Positions 43,116-52,829 of a stretch of DNA of 64,000 bases are shown piece by piece; position 1 is the stretch's first letter; every line of letters starts with the position of its first letter. A program made the translations under genes and the position numbers. This stretch comes from an uncultured Oscillospiraceae bacterium (GTDB lineage Bacteria; Bacillota; Clostridia; Oscillospirales; Oscillospiraceae). A model generated the notes under the pieces. That model did not search any database. It had not been told where the DNA came from and saw only the letters and a program-made list of their open reading frames with translations. Location: NCBI GenBank assembly GCA_947629915.1, contig CANRFN010000015.1:1-64000 (forward strand). The letters are read 5' to 3'.

Positions 43116-44624
43116 CTACACGGTCTGGACAAACGGGATGGCCGGCAATCCGGCGCTGTTTGTGAGGTTCACATGATACCATGGTTTCCAGGCAAACTCT
43201 AGTCGCAGTGCAGCAAAAGCTGCCGGCACGATAAGGACCAAGGTATCTCCTTCGGTATGGGCGCTATATGGCACCGGGCCGTCTGGACCGAGGACATCCA
43301 TGGCATTGAGGTGCTCTCCTCGGATCTCCATGCCCGCCCCGGCGTGTTCGAAGGCGATGCGGATGGTGTTCCCCTGGCGTGTGAAATCCCGGGGCATGGG
43401 CGGATCACAAAGGACTTCCCTGCCGTATACGTGACCCAATGCCAGCAGCGCCAGCCTCTCCCCCACCACCTTCTTGTCCTTGGGATGGATGTCCCATTCC
43501 TCGCCGCCGTCTGAGATAGAGCAGAGGTACATCGCCTCCCCCTCCCAGCAGGCCCTCTCCTGGCAGGCCCGGATCCGGTGGAACCCCAGGTTGGTAAAGT
43601 CCAGCCAGGACTTCCACCCGGGCAGCTGCACCACCAGGAACGGCAGGGTCTCCCCCCAGGCCTGGCGCCAGTCCTGGACCAGAGCGGTGAGCATCCGCTA
43701 GTAGAGGCCGGTATCATCGCCGTTGTCATCGGACTCGCCCTGATACCAGAGTACGCCCCGCACCGGGAAGGGCACAATGGTCTCCACCATCCGCTCCCAC
43801 AGAATCCCCGGGGTGTTTTGGGGCAGCGGCAGGGCCGCGATCTCCGGTGGCACTGGCGGCTGGGCTTGCAGAAAGGCCTCGACCTCCTCCTTGGAGGGCG
43901 TCCGGGGCAGGATGAACTCATTGAAGGCGTTGCGGAAGGGCTCCCCGGTGTTGTTGTCCGGCTTCTGGGCCATGGCACGGCAATATGCCTCCCGGTTGAT
44001 CGCCAGAAACACCGCATCGGAGGTCTGGCACCAGACGGGACCCACTCGCTCTGCGGTCTCCCGGCGCATCCAGGCGCAGGATGGGGTGCCGCCCCAGTTG
44101 CAGCCGATGATGCCCACCGGCACATGCAGATCCCCGGAGAGAGCTTTCTGGAAGTAGTATCCCACGGCGGAGAAGTAGTCCAGGTCCTCCGGCGTGGCCT
44201 TCCGCCAGCAGCCCACCTGGGTGTAGTTGAAATCGTGCTCCTGGCCGGGATAGGAGAGCTTGGGGACATCGTAGAAGCGGAGGTCTGGGCGATATCCCGT
44301 CTCCTGGGCCCGGTGCTTTTCATACCGCATCCAGAACTCCATGTTGGACTGCCCTGCGGCGACCCAGATCTCCCCCACCGCCACGTCTTCCAGGGTGATC
44401 AGCTCCTCCCCTGCGGAAACAGTTACCGTGCAGGAGTACACAGCCTCCATGGGCGGCAGGGTGACTTCCCAATGGCCAGTTTCGTCTGAGACGGTCTTCC
44501 CGGATGCGCCGGTGCTGATCGCCACCCGGATCGAAGCCCCCGGATCTGCCTCTCCACGAATGAGGGCCGGCTTCCCCCGCTGCAGCATCATCCCGGATTG
44601 ATACAACCTGTCCAGTTTTAGCAT
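43116..44624 (-). pseudogene. Sialate/xylan O-acetylesterase with one in-frame TAG
   Basis: A 503-codon frame encodes an SGNH esterase of the sialate O-acetylesterase type. An N-terminal sandwich precedes block I AAGQSNMEFW (catalytic Ser), block III IGCNWGGTPSCAW and LWYQGESDDNGDDTGLY. A TAG at 43695-43697 follows, then RMLTALVQDWRQAWGETLPF and DIHPKDKKVVGERL, which carries the catalytic Asp and His. So the shortened product would be inactive. The frame is otherwise intact, and CAG (Gln) would fit the place. In the operon it would deacetylate xylo-oligomers. Recent nonsense mutation or read-through are both possible. Confidence 0.85.
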
Positions 44625-44636
44625 ATCGCTCTCCCC

Positions 44637-46214
44637 CTAAGACCTGCTCTTCCGGTACCGGGACGGGGTGCACCCCTTGATCTCGATGAACCGGGAGATG
44701 AAGTAGTCTATGTCCCGATAGCCCACGCTCTCCGCGATGTCCCCGATTTTTCGGTCTGTCTGGAGCAGCAGATGGGCCGCCTCGTTGATCCGCTGCATGG
44801 TGAGGTAGTCCCGGAAGGACTGGCCGTACGCCTTCCGGAAGATCTGTCCCAAATACGAGCTGTTGATGTAGTACTTCTTTCCCAGAGACTGCAGGGAGAG
44901 GTTCTCCGCATAGTTCTCCCGGATCTCCCGTTCAATGTTCTTCAGGATCCCGGATGGTTCACTGCGCCTAAGCTGGCCCAGGTAGTCTGCATACTCCCAG
45001 GCGAACCGGGTGAGATGGTTTCGGCTGCCCCGGCGGAACCCCTGCTCCACCGAGCCATCGCTGATGAGCTGGAGGATCTCCTCCTGGTTCGCCTCCCCGT
45101 CCAGGCTGGAGGCCAGGTGCACCAGGCGGAACAGCAGGTAGTTAAAATTGATGTTGATGTCCCGGTGCTTCATGCCCCCGGACTGCATGCGGTCGAAGAG
45201 GAGGTCCACCTTCTGCTCGATCAGCATGTGCTCTCCCCGCTCCACCGCCTCCACCAGGGCGTCCAGCTCCTGCCGCAGCAGCACAGACCCGGCGGTCTGC
45301 TCCTGCAGCTCCTGCTCGTACCAGTAGATGGGCTTGCTGGCCCGGAAGGCCACCAGGTTCCGGAGGATGCCGGCGGACTCGTAGGAGGCGGAGATCTGCT
45401 CCACGTCCTGCACCCGGCGTCCCACCAGAAACCGCAGTTCCCGCTGCACCGCCACCCCCAGCTGCCGGTACAGTTGGCGGATATACTGGGCCTCGGTGAG
45501 TCCCCGGTCTGCCGCCATGTGGTCGCAATAGAGGAAGCCGATGGCGGTGTTGGCCCGTGTGGGGGAGATCTCCATCACACAGTGGCTGGCATCAGCCTCC
45601 AGGATCTTGCAACAGCTCTGATACAGCTGCTCCCGCAGCTCCCCGGACTCCACGGTGTCTCCCTCCGCGCTGGGATCCGGCTCCCCGGCCGCCTCGATCT
45701 CGATGTACCGGAGGCCGGGAGAGAGCCGCAGATGTTTGCGCAGAAAGGCCATGTCCGCGCCTGGCTCCTTGCCGTACAGCAGGGCGATGAGATTTCGGGT
45801 GAGGTAGGCCTGCTCGTACTTCTGCTCCATCAGGGCGTTCTCCGTGGCGTTGCTGGATCTCCGTAGAATGGCCAGCAGCTGATCCTTTTCAATGGGCTTC
45901 AGGAGGTAGTCCATGCAGCCCAGGCGGAGGGCCTGCTGGGCAAAGGCGAACTCCCCGTACCCGCTGAGAATCACAAAGCTGGCCTCTGAGATGTGCTCCC
46001 GCTTCACCGTGTCCAGCAGTTCGAGACCCGTCATGACGGGCATCATCACGTCTGCGATCACCAGGTCCACATGGTGGGTGCGCAGATACTCCAGCGCCTC
46101 CCGGCCATCCTTGCAGAGCGCGGCGATCTCGTACCCCTCGGCCTCCCAGTTGATCAGCACCTGCAGCCCCTGCAGGATCACGGCCTCATCGTCTACAAGC
46201 AATACCTTCAGCAT
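44637..46214 (-). CDS. YesN-type response regulator (receiver + AraC HTH)
   Basis: 525 residues. The receiver has the phosphoacceptor Asp 55 (DLVIADVMMPVMTG) and DD at 8-9. A long middle region (about 130-400) follows, then two AraC helix-turn-helix motifs (SLQSLGKKYYINSSYLGQIF, and KIGDIAESVGYRDIDYFISR) at the end. It is one base after the kinase gene. Such regulators activate adjacent oligosaccharide loci, so it likely induces the operon in response to xylan fragments. Confidence 0.94.
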   Translation of the reverse strand: MLKVLLVDDEAVILQGLQVLINWEAEGYEIAALCKDGREALEYLRTHHVDLVIADVMMPVMTGLELLDTVKREHISEASFVILSGYGEFAFAQQALRLGCMDYLLKPIEKDQLLAILRRSSNATENALMEQKYEQAYLTRNLIALLYGKEPGADMAFLRKHLRLSPGLRYIEIEAAGEPDPSAEGDTVESGELREQLYQSCCKILEADASHCVMEISPTRANTAIGFLYCDHMAADRGLTEAQYIRQLYRQLGVAVQRELRFLVGRRVQDVEQISASYESAGILRNLVAFRASKPIYWYEQELQEQTAGSVLLRQELDALVEAVERGEHMLIEQKVDLLFDRMQSGGMKHRDININFNYLLFRLVHLASSLDGEANQEEILQLISDGSVEQGFRRGSRNHLTRFAWEYADYLGQLRRSEPSGILKNIEREIRENYAENLSLQSLGKKYYINSSYLGQIFRKAYGQSFRDYLTMQRINEAAHLLLQTDRKIGDIAESVGYRDIDYFISRFIEIKGCTPSRYRKSRS

Positions 46215-46215
46215 C

Positions 46216-47997
46216 TCACTCAGCCCTTTCTGTCTTTTCTAGCGGAATCCGAATGGTGAAGACCGTGCCGATCCCCACCTCACTCTCCACGGAGAACCGT
46301 GCAGCGCCATTGGTCACCATGCGCAGGCGGAGGCAGGCGTTGACGATGCCCACTCTGCCCTTTCCCTTGAGCATCTGGATATCCGCCGCCTCCATGCGTT
46401 GAGACAGCTCCGCCACCTCGTCCTCCTCCATGCCCCCGCCGGTATCCTCCACCTCCACACAGAGCTCTCCCGCCTCCCGGGAGACCCGGACAAAGATCCA
46501 GCCGGGACTGGTCTTGCTCTCGATGCCGTGGACGCAGGCGTTCTCCACGAAGGTGGTAACCGTGAGCTTGGGCACCAAGATCTCCTCGCAGCCCGGCTGC
46601 ACCTCCACCCGGTAGCTCAGGCGGTCTCCGAAGCGGTATTTCTGCAGACCCAGATAGGCCTCGGTGAACTCCAGCTCCTTGCGGATGGTGTTGGTGTCTG
46701 TGGACCAGTCCACGTTCTGCCGCTCCATCAGGGCCAGCTTCTCCACCATGTCCGCCGTCTCCCGCTCCTCCTTGAGGATGCTGTGCATGCGGATGCTCTC
46801 CAGGGCGTTGAAGAGGAAGTGTGGGTTGATCTGACTCTGCAGTGCCAGCAACTCGGCGTTCTGCTTGGCGATGTCCATCTCCTGCTCTTTCAGCCGGTTC
46901 CGGTACACCTGGTCTATGAGGTCGTTCATACGGCGGGCCATGCGGTTGTAGTTGTCCATGAGGCTGCCGATCTCATCGCAGCCGGTCTCCCCCTCAATCT
47001 GGCCCAGTTCCTCGCTGTCTGCCTGGTTGAACACCTCCCCCAGCCGGAAGATTCGGCTGGTGATGGACCGCTCGATCACATTCATCAGGAACTGGGGGGA
47101 CAGGATGTTGAAGAGCAGCAGCAGGGCAAAGATGACGGCATTGTCCCGGAGGGTCTGGAGGATGCTGTTGGACAGGCGCAGCACCCGGATGTTGAAGTGC
47201 TGCCCGTACAGATCGAAAGACTCCTCCAGTCCCACATCGGCGCTGCGGGTAAAGGCCGGGAACATCTCCTGGACGTTGTTGGGTCCCCGGCTGGACAACA
47301 TGGTCTTCTCCCCCAGGCAGAGGTATACCTCGTACGGATAGTTCATGCTGGTGATGTTCCGCACCAGGGAGGGATAGTCCATGTCGATGCGGACGAACAT
47401 GTCCATCTTGGTCTCGTCCGTGTGCCGGGTGAGGGTGCGGAGCAGAGTGATCTTGCGACCGTCTGATTTGGTGTCGTAGACGATGAGCATGGTGTCGTAG
47501 GGGCTCTCCTTGAACCGCTCAAACCACTCCTCGCCCTCCGCGGAGTCTGTCCGCATGAATCCCCCGCCGTTCACAATCCCCTGGTTCTTCGCGTAGATGG
47601 TGATCACGGTGTTGTCTATGCCGGAGATTCCTTTCAGCACAGACTCATCCAGGATCCGCAGGTGGCGGTTGTAGTACTGGACCGGGTCCCGGAAGCTCTC
47701 CTGCAGAAAGGCCCGGATCGAGTTGTCCAGGTAGATGGTCCGGGCCAGCACAATGGGGCTCTCCGTGAAGTTCGTCACGGCATACTGCACGGCGCTGGAC
47801 ACGTCCACCATCTCCCGCTGCTGTTCATACCGCTCCGCCCGCAGAAGACTCACCAGGATCACAGCATCCGTGAGGAAGATAGGCACCAGTATGCAGAAGT
47901 AGTACAGGTACCTGAGCTTCTTGCGCAGGCTCAGGTCGTTGAAATACCGCTCTTTGGCTTCTGCCCACTTCTGGGTGATCCCTCGCATCTTTCCCAT
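46216..47997 (-). CDS. YesM-type sensor histidine kinase
   Basis: 593 residues. A membrane helix (about 27-50), a large extracytoplasmic dCache-like domain (about 55-285), a second helix (about 287-310) and a HAMP domain lead to the kinase core. The phosphorylated His lies in SQINPHFLFNALESI, the N-box in TFVENACVHGI, and the G-box in VEDTGGGMEED. It belongs to the LytS/YesM class that pairs with AraC-type regulators. The sensed ligand may be the xylan-derived sugar or the loaded binding protein. Confidence 0.94.
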   Translation of the reverse strand: MGKMRGITQKWAEAKERYFNDLSLRKKLRYLYYFCILVPIFLTDAVILVSLLRAERYEQQREMVDVSSAVQYAVTNFTESPIVLARTIYLDNSIRAFLQESFRDPVQYYNRHLRILDESVLKGISGIDNTVITIYAKNQGIVNGGGFMRTDSAEGEEWFERFKESPYDTMLIVYDTKSDGRKITLLRTLTRHTDETKMDMFVRIDMDYPSLVRNITSMNYPYEVYLCLGEKTMLSSRGPNNVQEMFPAFTRSADVGLEESFDLYGQHFNIRVLRLSNSILQTLRDNAVIFALLLLFNILSPQFLMNVIERSITSRIFRLGEVFNQADSEELGQIEGETGCDEIGSLMDNYNRMARRMNDLIDQVYRNRLKEQEMDIAKQNAELLALQSQINPHFLFNALESIRMHSILKEERETADMVEKLALMERQNVDWSTDTNTIRKELEFTEAYLGLQKYRFGDRLSYRVEVQPGCEEILVPKLTVTTFVENACVHGIESKTSPGWIFVRVSREAGELCVEVEDTGGGMEEDEVAELSQRMEAADIQMLKGKGRVGIVNACLRLRMVTNGAARFSVESEVGIGTVFTIRIPLEKTERAE

Positions 47998-48189
47998 ATG
48001 TTCGCACCCTTTCCGGCTTTTTTCAATCCCCGCAATTTCTCGGGAAATGTTCTGGAATTTGTCCGTGGTGTGTTGTCCGGCCCTCTGCTATGATCGGGTC
48101 ACTTAGCATGATAGCCGAACTTTTCGGTTCTGTCAATAGTTTTTTGTGAAAATGTTATATGAATTTTAGCTTTGAAAGGAGGAGCGGCG

Positions 48190-48864
48190 ATGCGCGGCTT
48201 ATTCAGCATGGACAGCCCCCTCATGCGTTTCCTTGGAAAAGTGGGTGATCTGATGCTGCTGAACCTGCTCTTCATCATCACCTCCGTTCCCCTCATCACC
48301 ATGGGCGCCTCCCTCACCGCCCTCCACTACACCGCCCTGCACCTGATCGCCGGTGAGGAGTCCACCGTGACCCGGGACTACTTCCACTCTTTCCAGCAGA
48401 ACTTCAAACAGGCCACTGCGATCTGGCTGCTGCTGGTGGTTTTTGCCCTTCTGCTCGTCTACGATATCCAGACTGTCTGGGACCGCACCGACCCTGTGAG
48501 TCAGGTGGTGCGCGTCCTCTGCATCGCCGGCGCCGTTGCCCTGGTGATGGTATTGCTCTACGTCTTTGCCATCCTGGCCAAGTTCAACAACACCATCCGG
48601 GGCACCTTAAAGAATGCCGTGGCCCTGGCCCTCACCCGTTTTCCCAGGACCTTCTCCATGTTCATGCTGGTCTTTGCGGCGGTCCTTCTCACCGTGTACA
48701 CGGCGGACACCTTCAAATGGGGTCTTCTCTTCTGGCTCCTGATCGGCTTCTCCTTCATTACCTTCAGCAACTGCTTCCTGCTGAAAAAGACCTTCGACAG
48801 CCTCACCGGCGAATCGGATTCCCCGGAGGAGCCGGAGGAAGACGAGGAGTTCTCCCTTCCCTAA
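48190..48864 (+). CDS. YesL/DUF624 family membrane protein
   Basis: 224 residues with about five membrane helices. The start MRGLFSMDSPLMRFLGKVGD and the SVPLITMGASLTALHY loop are the family signature. The ATG at 48190 follows GAAAGGAGG. It is divergent from the YesM/YesN kinase and regulator. DUF624 proteins occur regularly with such two-component pairs and CUT1 transporters, and their function is unknown; modulation of the kinase is a guess. The C-terminal tail is acidic. Confidence 0.9.
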   Translation: MRGLFSMDSPLMRFLGKVGDLMLLNLLFIITSVPLITMGASLTALHYTALHLIAGEESTVTRDYFHSFQQNFKQATAIWLLLVVFALLLVYDIQTVWDRTDPVSQVVRVLCIAGAVALVMVLLYVFAILAKFNNTIRGTLKNAVALALTRFPRTFSMFMLVFAAVLLTVYTADTFKWGLLFWLLIGFSFITFSNCFLLKKTFDSLTGESDSPEEPEEDEEFSLP

Positions 48865-48890
48865 TCTCACACATCCTCCCTCTTTGCTTT

Positions 48891-48917
48891 GCCGCCCCGC
48901 AGGGGGCGGCCTTTTTG
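48891..48917 (+). terminator. Rho-independent terminator after yesL-like gene
   Basis: GCCGCCCC and GGGGGCGGC with a short loop and CTTTTTG tail. Confidence 0.9.
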
Positions 48918-48931
48918 CGTGCAGCCAAAAA

Positions 48932-48962
48932 GGCACGGGACAGCCTGGGGCTGTTCCGTGCC
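48932..48962. repeat. Second hairpin
   Basis: GGCACGGGACAGC pairs with GGCTGTTCCGTGCC (one wobble/bulge). AAAAA lies before it, so on the minus strand it would act as a terminator. Confidence 0.6.
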
Positions 48963-49002
48963 TTGCATCGGCTCTCTTCTGCGATAGATGGTCCCGTTCC
49001 AT

Positions 49003-49018
49003 TGTTTCATGTGAAACA
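49003..49018. promoter_or_regulatory. parS-like palindrome, copy 2
   Basis: The 16 bases are identical to 30695-30710, with the same orientation and flanks (CATTG.. and ..TTC), 18.3 kb away. It lies in non-coding DNA. Confidence 0.4.
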
Positions 49019-49059
49019 TTCAGACACAGGGGGAGCGCAGTCGCTCTCAAGCGCCGCAG

Positions 49060-49281
49060 ATACCGCCATAGTACTCCTTGCATTAGGTCCTTCTCGATAA
49101 CTCTGCTGCACTTCTCTCCGGGCGACGTATTTCCGCGTGTCTCTTTCCACGGCCGCTCCCGGTGGACCAGCTCACTGAGCTTTTCAGGTGGTATCTCGCC
49201 GTACTCCTTGATCACCGCGTCCATCGTCTCGATCTGGTGTAAAGACAGACGTATCACATGAACCGCAGAAATACGATCCAC
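49060..49281 (-). pseudogene. Relic of SocA/Panacea-type (DUF4065) protein
   Basis: The minus-strand frame reads LSLHQIETMDAVIKEYGEIP, then LSELVHRERPWKETR. This matches the conserved end of the Panacea/DUF4065 antitoxin-like domain (ID.V...YG..S...L..L.H.E.PW...R). The first half of the domain is missing and the frame runs past the natural end, so it is a truncated relic. Confidence 0.55.
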
Positions 49282-49717
49282 TGAGAACCGTTACCGTCCG
49301 CATAGAGGCAGAACACCAGACGAACGCAGAGCACGTTCAGGCTGTGCACCGTATGTTCCGCGGTGGGATCGCTGTACTGCCCAAGCAGCGCCCGTAAAGC
49401 CTGTCCAGATAGCATCCAAACGTCTCTTTTTGTCCGCCGGCCATGCAGATCCCTCCCTGAACCAATCCACCTGGAACCCCTGTTTCCGCCCGGATGTGAC
49501 TCTCTCAGGATACCACAGACGCCACCAAAAAGCTAGCTTTATCAATCCAAAATGTGCTTTAATTTTTCTAAATAATTATTTTTAATTTAGCGTTTCGATC
49601 TCTTTCAAAAATTTTTCTTGGCTTAGGAGGCACACGCCATGCCGGACACGCCCGTTCTCTTCCTGAAAATCTCGCGCTACTTGCAAAGATCTCTGAGGTC
49701 AGGCCTGTTGGATAGAC
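49282..49717. other. No supported gene
   Basis: Contains a minus-strand frame (49291-49545, with WFREGSAWPADKKRRLDAIW) that could be more relic, then an AT-rich patch near 49550-49620. No feature is supported. Confidence 0.35.
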
Positions 49718-49749
49718 CAGCGCCGGGCCCCAGCAGGGGCCCGGCGCTG
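49718..49749. terminator. Strong hairpin, probable terminator of SLH gene 1
   Basis: CAGCGCCGGGCCCC pairs perfectly with GGGGCCCGGCGCTG across a four-base loop. The T-tract is missing, so termination is probable rather than certain. Confidence 0.6.
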
Positions 49750-49784
49750 ATAGAGGTTGGATTGTGCTGGATCGCAGTTTGGCT

Positions 49785-52700
49785 TTACGCGGCGCCGCCT
49801 ACCGTGATGTCCTCGTTGCGCATGAAGATCACGGTCACCACGGCCACCATGCTGCGCTGGGTGACCTCGGTGGGGCTGACGTTGCCGTCCTCATCCGGGG
49901 TGTAGAGGCCCACGGAGACGGCCCACTTCATGGCGTCCTGGAAGAAGGAAGCTGTCTGATCAAGGTCCTCTGCCTCGGCAACGGCGGCCGCATCGATCTC
50001 GGTGCTGTATCCGTTGACCTTGGCGTAGTTGTACAGGATGGCTGCCAGGGTCTGGCGGTCGATATCATCGTTGGGGGTGAAGGTGTTGTTGCCGGTGCCG
50101 CTCACCACGCCGGTGGACTGTGCCCAGGACACGGCAGTGGTGGCCCACTTGGCCTGGCCCATGTCGGTAAAGGTGGCGGTGTCCTCAACTTCAGGCTTGC
50201 CGGCGATGTTGTAGAGCATGGCGGCGACCTGAGCGCGGGTGAAGGTGGCCTCCGGCTCGAAGGTATCAGCGCTGGTGCCGCTCATGATGCCCTGTTCCAC
50301 AACCGTCTTCACGGACTCGTAGTAATCGGCCTCCACATCCAGATCTTTCAGATTTTCCACCCGGACGGGCTCAGTGGGAACGTACGGAGCGGGTGCAGGG
50401 GGGTTCTCAGGAGCCGGTGCAGTGGTGTTCTCGGGAGCAGGTGCTGTGGTGTCCTCAGGTACTGTGGTGTCCGCAGGAGCTGTTGTACCCTCAGGTGCTG
50501 CGCTGTCTGCGGGAGCGGATGCTGCACTGCCGCTGGGTGCCGGCGCGGTGCTGGCACTGGGAGCGGGAGATGCGCTGGTACCGGGCTCATCGGATTCATC
50601 AGGCGCGGCGGACGCATCGGGCTTTGCAGATGCAGCGGGTGCGGAGGACTCGCCGGGTTTTGCGGACTCGGCGGGCTTGCTGGTCTCGGCGGGCTTAGTG
50701 GTCTCAGCAGGCTTGGTGGTCTCAGCAGGCTTGCTGGACTCAGCGGGCTTGCTGGTCTCAGTGGGCTTGCTGGTCTCGGTGGGCTTGGTGGTCTCGGAAG
50801 GCTTGGTGGTCTCGGAAGGCTTGGTGGTCTCTGCGGGCTTGGGAGACTCAGCAGGCTTTGTGGACTCACTGGGATTGGCGCTTGCGGACGGTGCAGGAGA
50901 GGCCTCAGTGCCGCCCTCCTTCATGCCGCAGATGGCGCAGGAGCCGCTCTGGAAGTCGTGGGGCTCGCTGTGCTTGTATCCGCAGATGGTGCAGAGTCTC
51001 CAGTGGCTGGTGTCGTCATGCTGATAGGCACCGCTGTAGGTGTGGGCGGCGGTATCCACGGCGGCGCCGCACTCCTTGCAGACCTTCCAGTGGCTGGTCT
51101 CGCTGGTCTTGTACTCGGAGCCGGTGCTGTGGGCGTGGCTCGTCTTGGGGTCAGTGTATGCGGGATCGGCCTCACCGCACTTGGTGCAGACGCCATCCTT
51201 GAAGGTGTGGGCCTCTACTTCGGCCTCATAGCCGCAGGTGCACTCTTTCCAGTGGTGCACGCTGTCCTTGTGAATGGTGGTGCCGTAGGTGTGGGTGTGG
51301 CTGGGAGCCAGGGCGGCGGTCTCATGGCCCTTTTGGATGATCTCGCCGCAGCCCAGGCAGTACGTGTCTCCGGTGTAGCCGGTGGCGCCCACTTTCGCCT
51401 CTCTGTAGTTGCGCACCTCGGTGCCGCCGGCGTGATTGCTGGGGTTCTTCGAACCATAGGCGGCGCCGCAGCCGGAGCAGATCGCGGCAGACTGGCAGGT
51501 GGCAGTGCCGCCGGAGTGGTTGGTGGACTGCTTGGCATCGCAGGTGAGGCAGGAGCGGTAGTGGCCGGAGCCGCCGTTCTCCCAGTGGCCCCAGTTGTGT
51601 TCGGTGGCAGCGTCCATCACATATCCGCACTCCTCACAGACGGTGGGGGAACCGCATTCCACCGCTGCCGCCGTGTGGGTGCCGCTCTGCTGGGCGGTGC
51701 AGCCCGTGTTCAGGCAGTATCTGGTGTGGGCACCGGCGCCATTGCTGGTCCAGGAGCTCCAGTTGTGGCCGCCGCTGCCGGCGCTGGCGCGGTAGCCGCA
51801 GACGGAGCAGGTGCCGCTCTTCGTGCAGTCTGTGGTGGACTCGAAGTCATGGTCTCCGGACTCTTTGGCCTGGCAATTGCGGTTTCTGCAGCTGCGCTCA
51901 TGGCCGTTGCCGATATTGGTCCAGGAACCCCAGTTGTGGTTCTTCTGGCCGTCATTGACCTTGTTGCCGCACACCGTGCAGTATGTGGAATCCGTGCAGT
52001 AGGTGCGGGTGCTCTCAAAGTCGGCGCACCGCTCGGTTTTCACGACTTCTTTGCAATCATCGCAGACATACTTATGGTTGAACGCGCCGGCCTTTTGCAG
52101 TGTTACATGGGTATGGGGGCATCCAGTCGGCTTAGGCGCCTCAACTGTCGCACCGCATACGCATTTGCCATCGCCATCATCATCGAAATGCTTCTCAGCC
52201 GTTATCTGCTTGTAGCCGCAAACGGTGCACTGATAGTCGTGGGTACTGCCGTTGTTGATGTACTTCATGATGTGGGACTGGCCGCTCTCTTTGGCGCCGC
52301 AAACGGAACAGACCTTGCCAGGTTTGCAGTCAAAGCTGTCGTCCTCAATCCAGGTGTGCGCTGTTTTTGCGATAGACTTGGTGTACTCATCGCCGCATTC
52401 GCAGGTGTAACGATCAAAACCCTCTGCTGAACATGTGGCGTCCTGGTGCTCGGCAAGCTGATAGCTGTGGCCACTGCCCTCTGTGTAGCTGATCACAAAG
52501 CCGCAGGTGGAGCAATACTCTTCTTTGCTGGGATGGGCGCTGCAGCCGGAGCTGGTATACTTGGTGACGAGGGAGTGCGTCCCATCTTTGGGAACGCCAT
52601 TCCGGAAAACAAATGCCCACTCCTCGTTGCAGGTGGCGCATTTTCTGACGCCGATCTCGATGGAGACGTTGCCGCAGAAGTTGGTGACAGTTCTCCATTC

Positions 52701-52829
52701 CGGGCTGCCCCAGGAGTGTGTGTGATTCTCTATGGTGACGCCGCTGGCGGCATGCACCGGGAAAGCTGCCGCTGGCACCAGGAGAATGCAGCAGAGCAGC
52801 AGCGCGATGAGCCTTTTACAGGTTTTCAT
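49785..52829 (-). CDS. Secreted S-layer-anchored Cys/His-repeat protein 1
   Basis: 1014 residues. A signal peptide (cleavage after VHA, residue 27) leads about 600 residues of repeats such as HNWGSWTNIGNGHERSCRNR and CTKSGTCSVCGY: H-x-W, then H-x-R-x-C, then CxxCG. The pattern looks like a series of small zinc-ribbon-like units. A Lys/Pro/Glu/Thr/Ser linker (about 640-820, KPAETTKPAETSKPAE units) and three SLH repeats (FTRAQVAAMLYNIAG, DRQTLAAILYNYA) complete it. It should bind the cell wall through SLH. AGGAGG precedes the ATG; it follows the MucBP gene. Ligand or metal unknown. Confidence 0.92.
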   Translation of the reverse strand: MKTCKRLIALLLCCILLVPAAAFPVHAASGVTIENHTHSWGSPEWRTVTNFCGNVSIEIGVRKCATCNEEWAFVFRNGVPKDGTHSLVTKYTSSGCSAHPSKEEYCSTCGFVISYTEGSGHSYQLAEHQDATCSAEGFDRYTCECGDEYTKSIAKTAHTWIEDDSFDCKPGKVCSVCGAKESGQSHIMKYINNGSTHDYQCTVCGYKQITAEKHFDDDGDGKCVCGATVEAPKPTGCPHTHVTLQKAGAFNHKYVCDDCKEVVKTERCADFESTRTYCTDSTYCTVCGNKVNDGQKNHNWGSWTNIGNGHERSCRNRNCQAKESGDHDFESTTDCTKSGTCSVCGYRASAGSGGHNWSSWTSNGAGAHTRYCLNTGCTAQQSGTHTAAAVECGSPTVCEECGYVMDAATEHNWGHWENGGSGHYRSCLTCDAKQSTNHSGGTATCQSAAICSGCGAAYGSKNPSNHAGGTEVRNYREAKVGATGYTGDTYCLGCGEIIQKGHETAALAPSHTHTYGTTIHKDSVHHWKECTCGYEAEVEAHTFKDGVCTKCGEADPAYTDPKTSHAHSTGSEYKTSETSHWKVCKECGAAVDTAAHTYSGAYQHDDTSHWRLCTICGYKHSEPHDFQSGSCAICGMKEGGTEASPAPSASANPSESTKPAESPKPAETTKPSETTKPSETTKPTETSKPTETSKPAESSKPAETTKPAETTKPAETSKPAESAKPGESSAPAASAKPDASAAPDESDEPGTSASPAPSASTAPAPSGSAASAPADSAAPEGTTAPADTTVPEDTTAPAPENTTAPAPENPPAPAPYVPTEPVRVENLKDLDVEADYYESVKTVVEQGIMSGTSADTFEPEATFTRAQVAAMLYNIAGKPEVEDTATFTDMGQAKWATTAVSWAQSTGVVSGTGNNTFTPNDDIDRQTLAAILYNYAKVNGYSTEIDAAAVAEAEDLDQTASFFQDAMKWAVSVGLYTPDEDGNVSPTEVTQRSMVAVVTVIFMRNEDITVGGAA
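50640..50880 (-). repeat. Linker repeats in SLH gene 1
   Basis: About twelve imperfect 15-18-base units encode (S/T)KPAE(S/T), PTETSKP and similar. The DNA repetition could change copy number by slippage. Confidence 0.75.

Noticed and set aside
25437..44624. General reassignment of TAG to an amino acid
   Set aside because: TAG ends several intact genes at natural places, for example DUF4956 (3246), the sigma factor (24034) and the protein at 18974-19783. Only local suppression or mutation remains possible.
49764..52430. 888-codon plus-strand frame opposite SLH gene 1
   Set aside because: Antisense shadow. The minus strand has signal peptide, SLH repeats and a ribosome site; the plus frame is low-complexity Gly/Ala/Leu.
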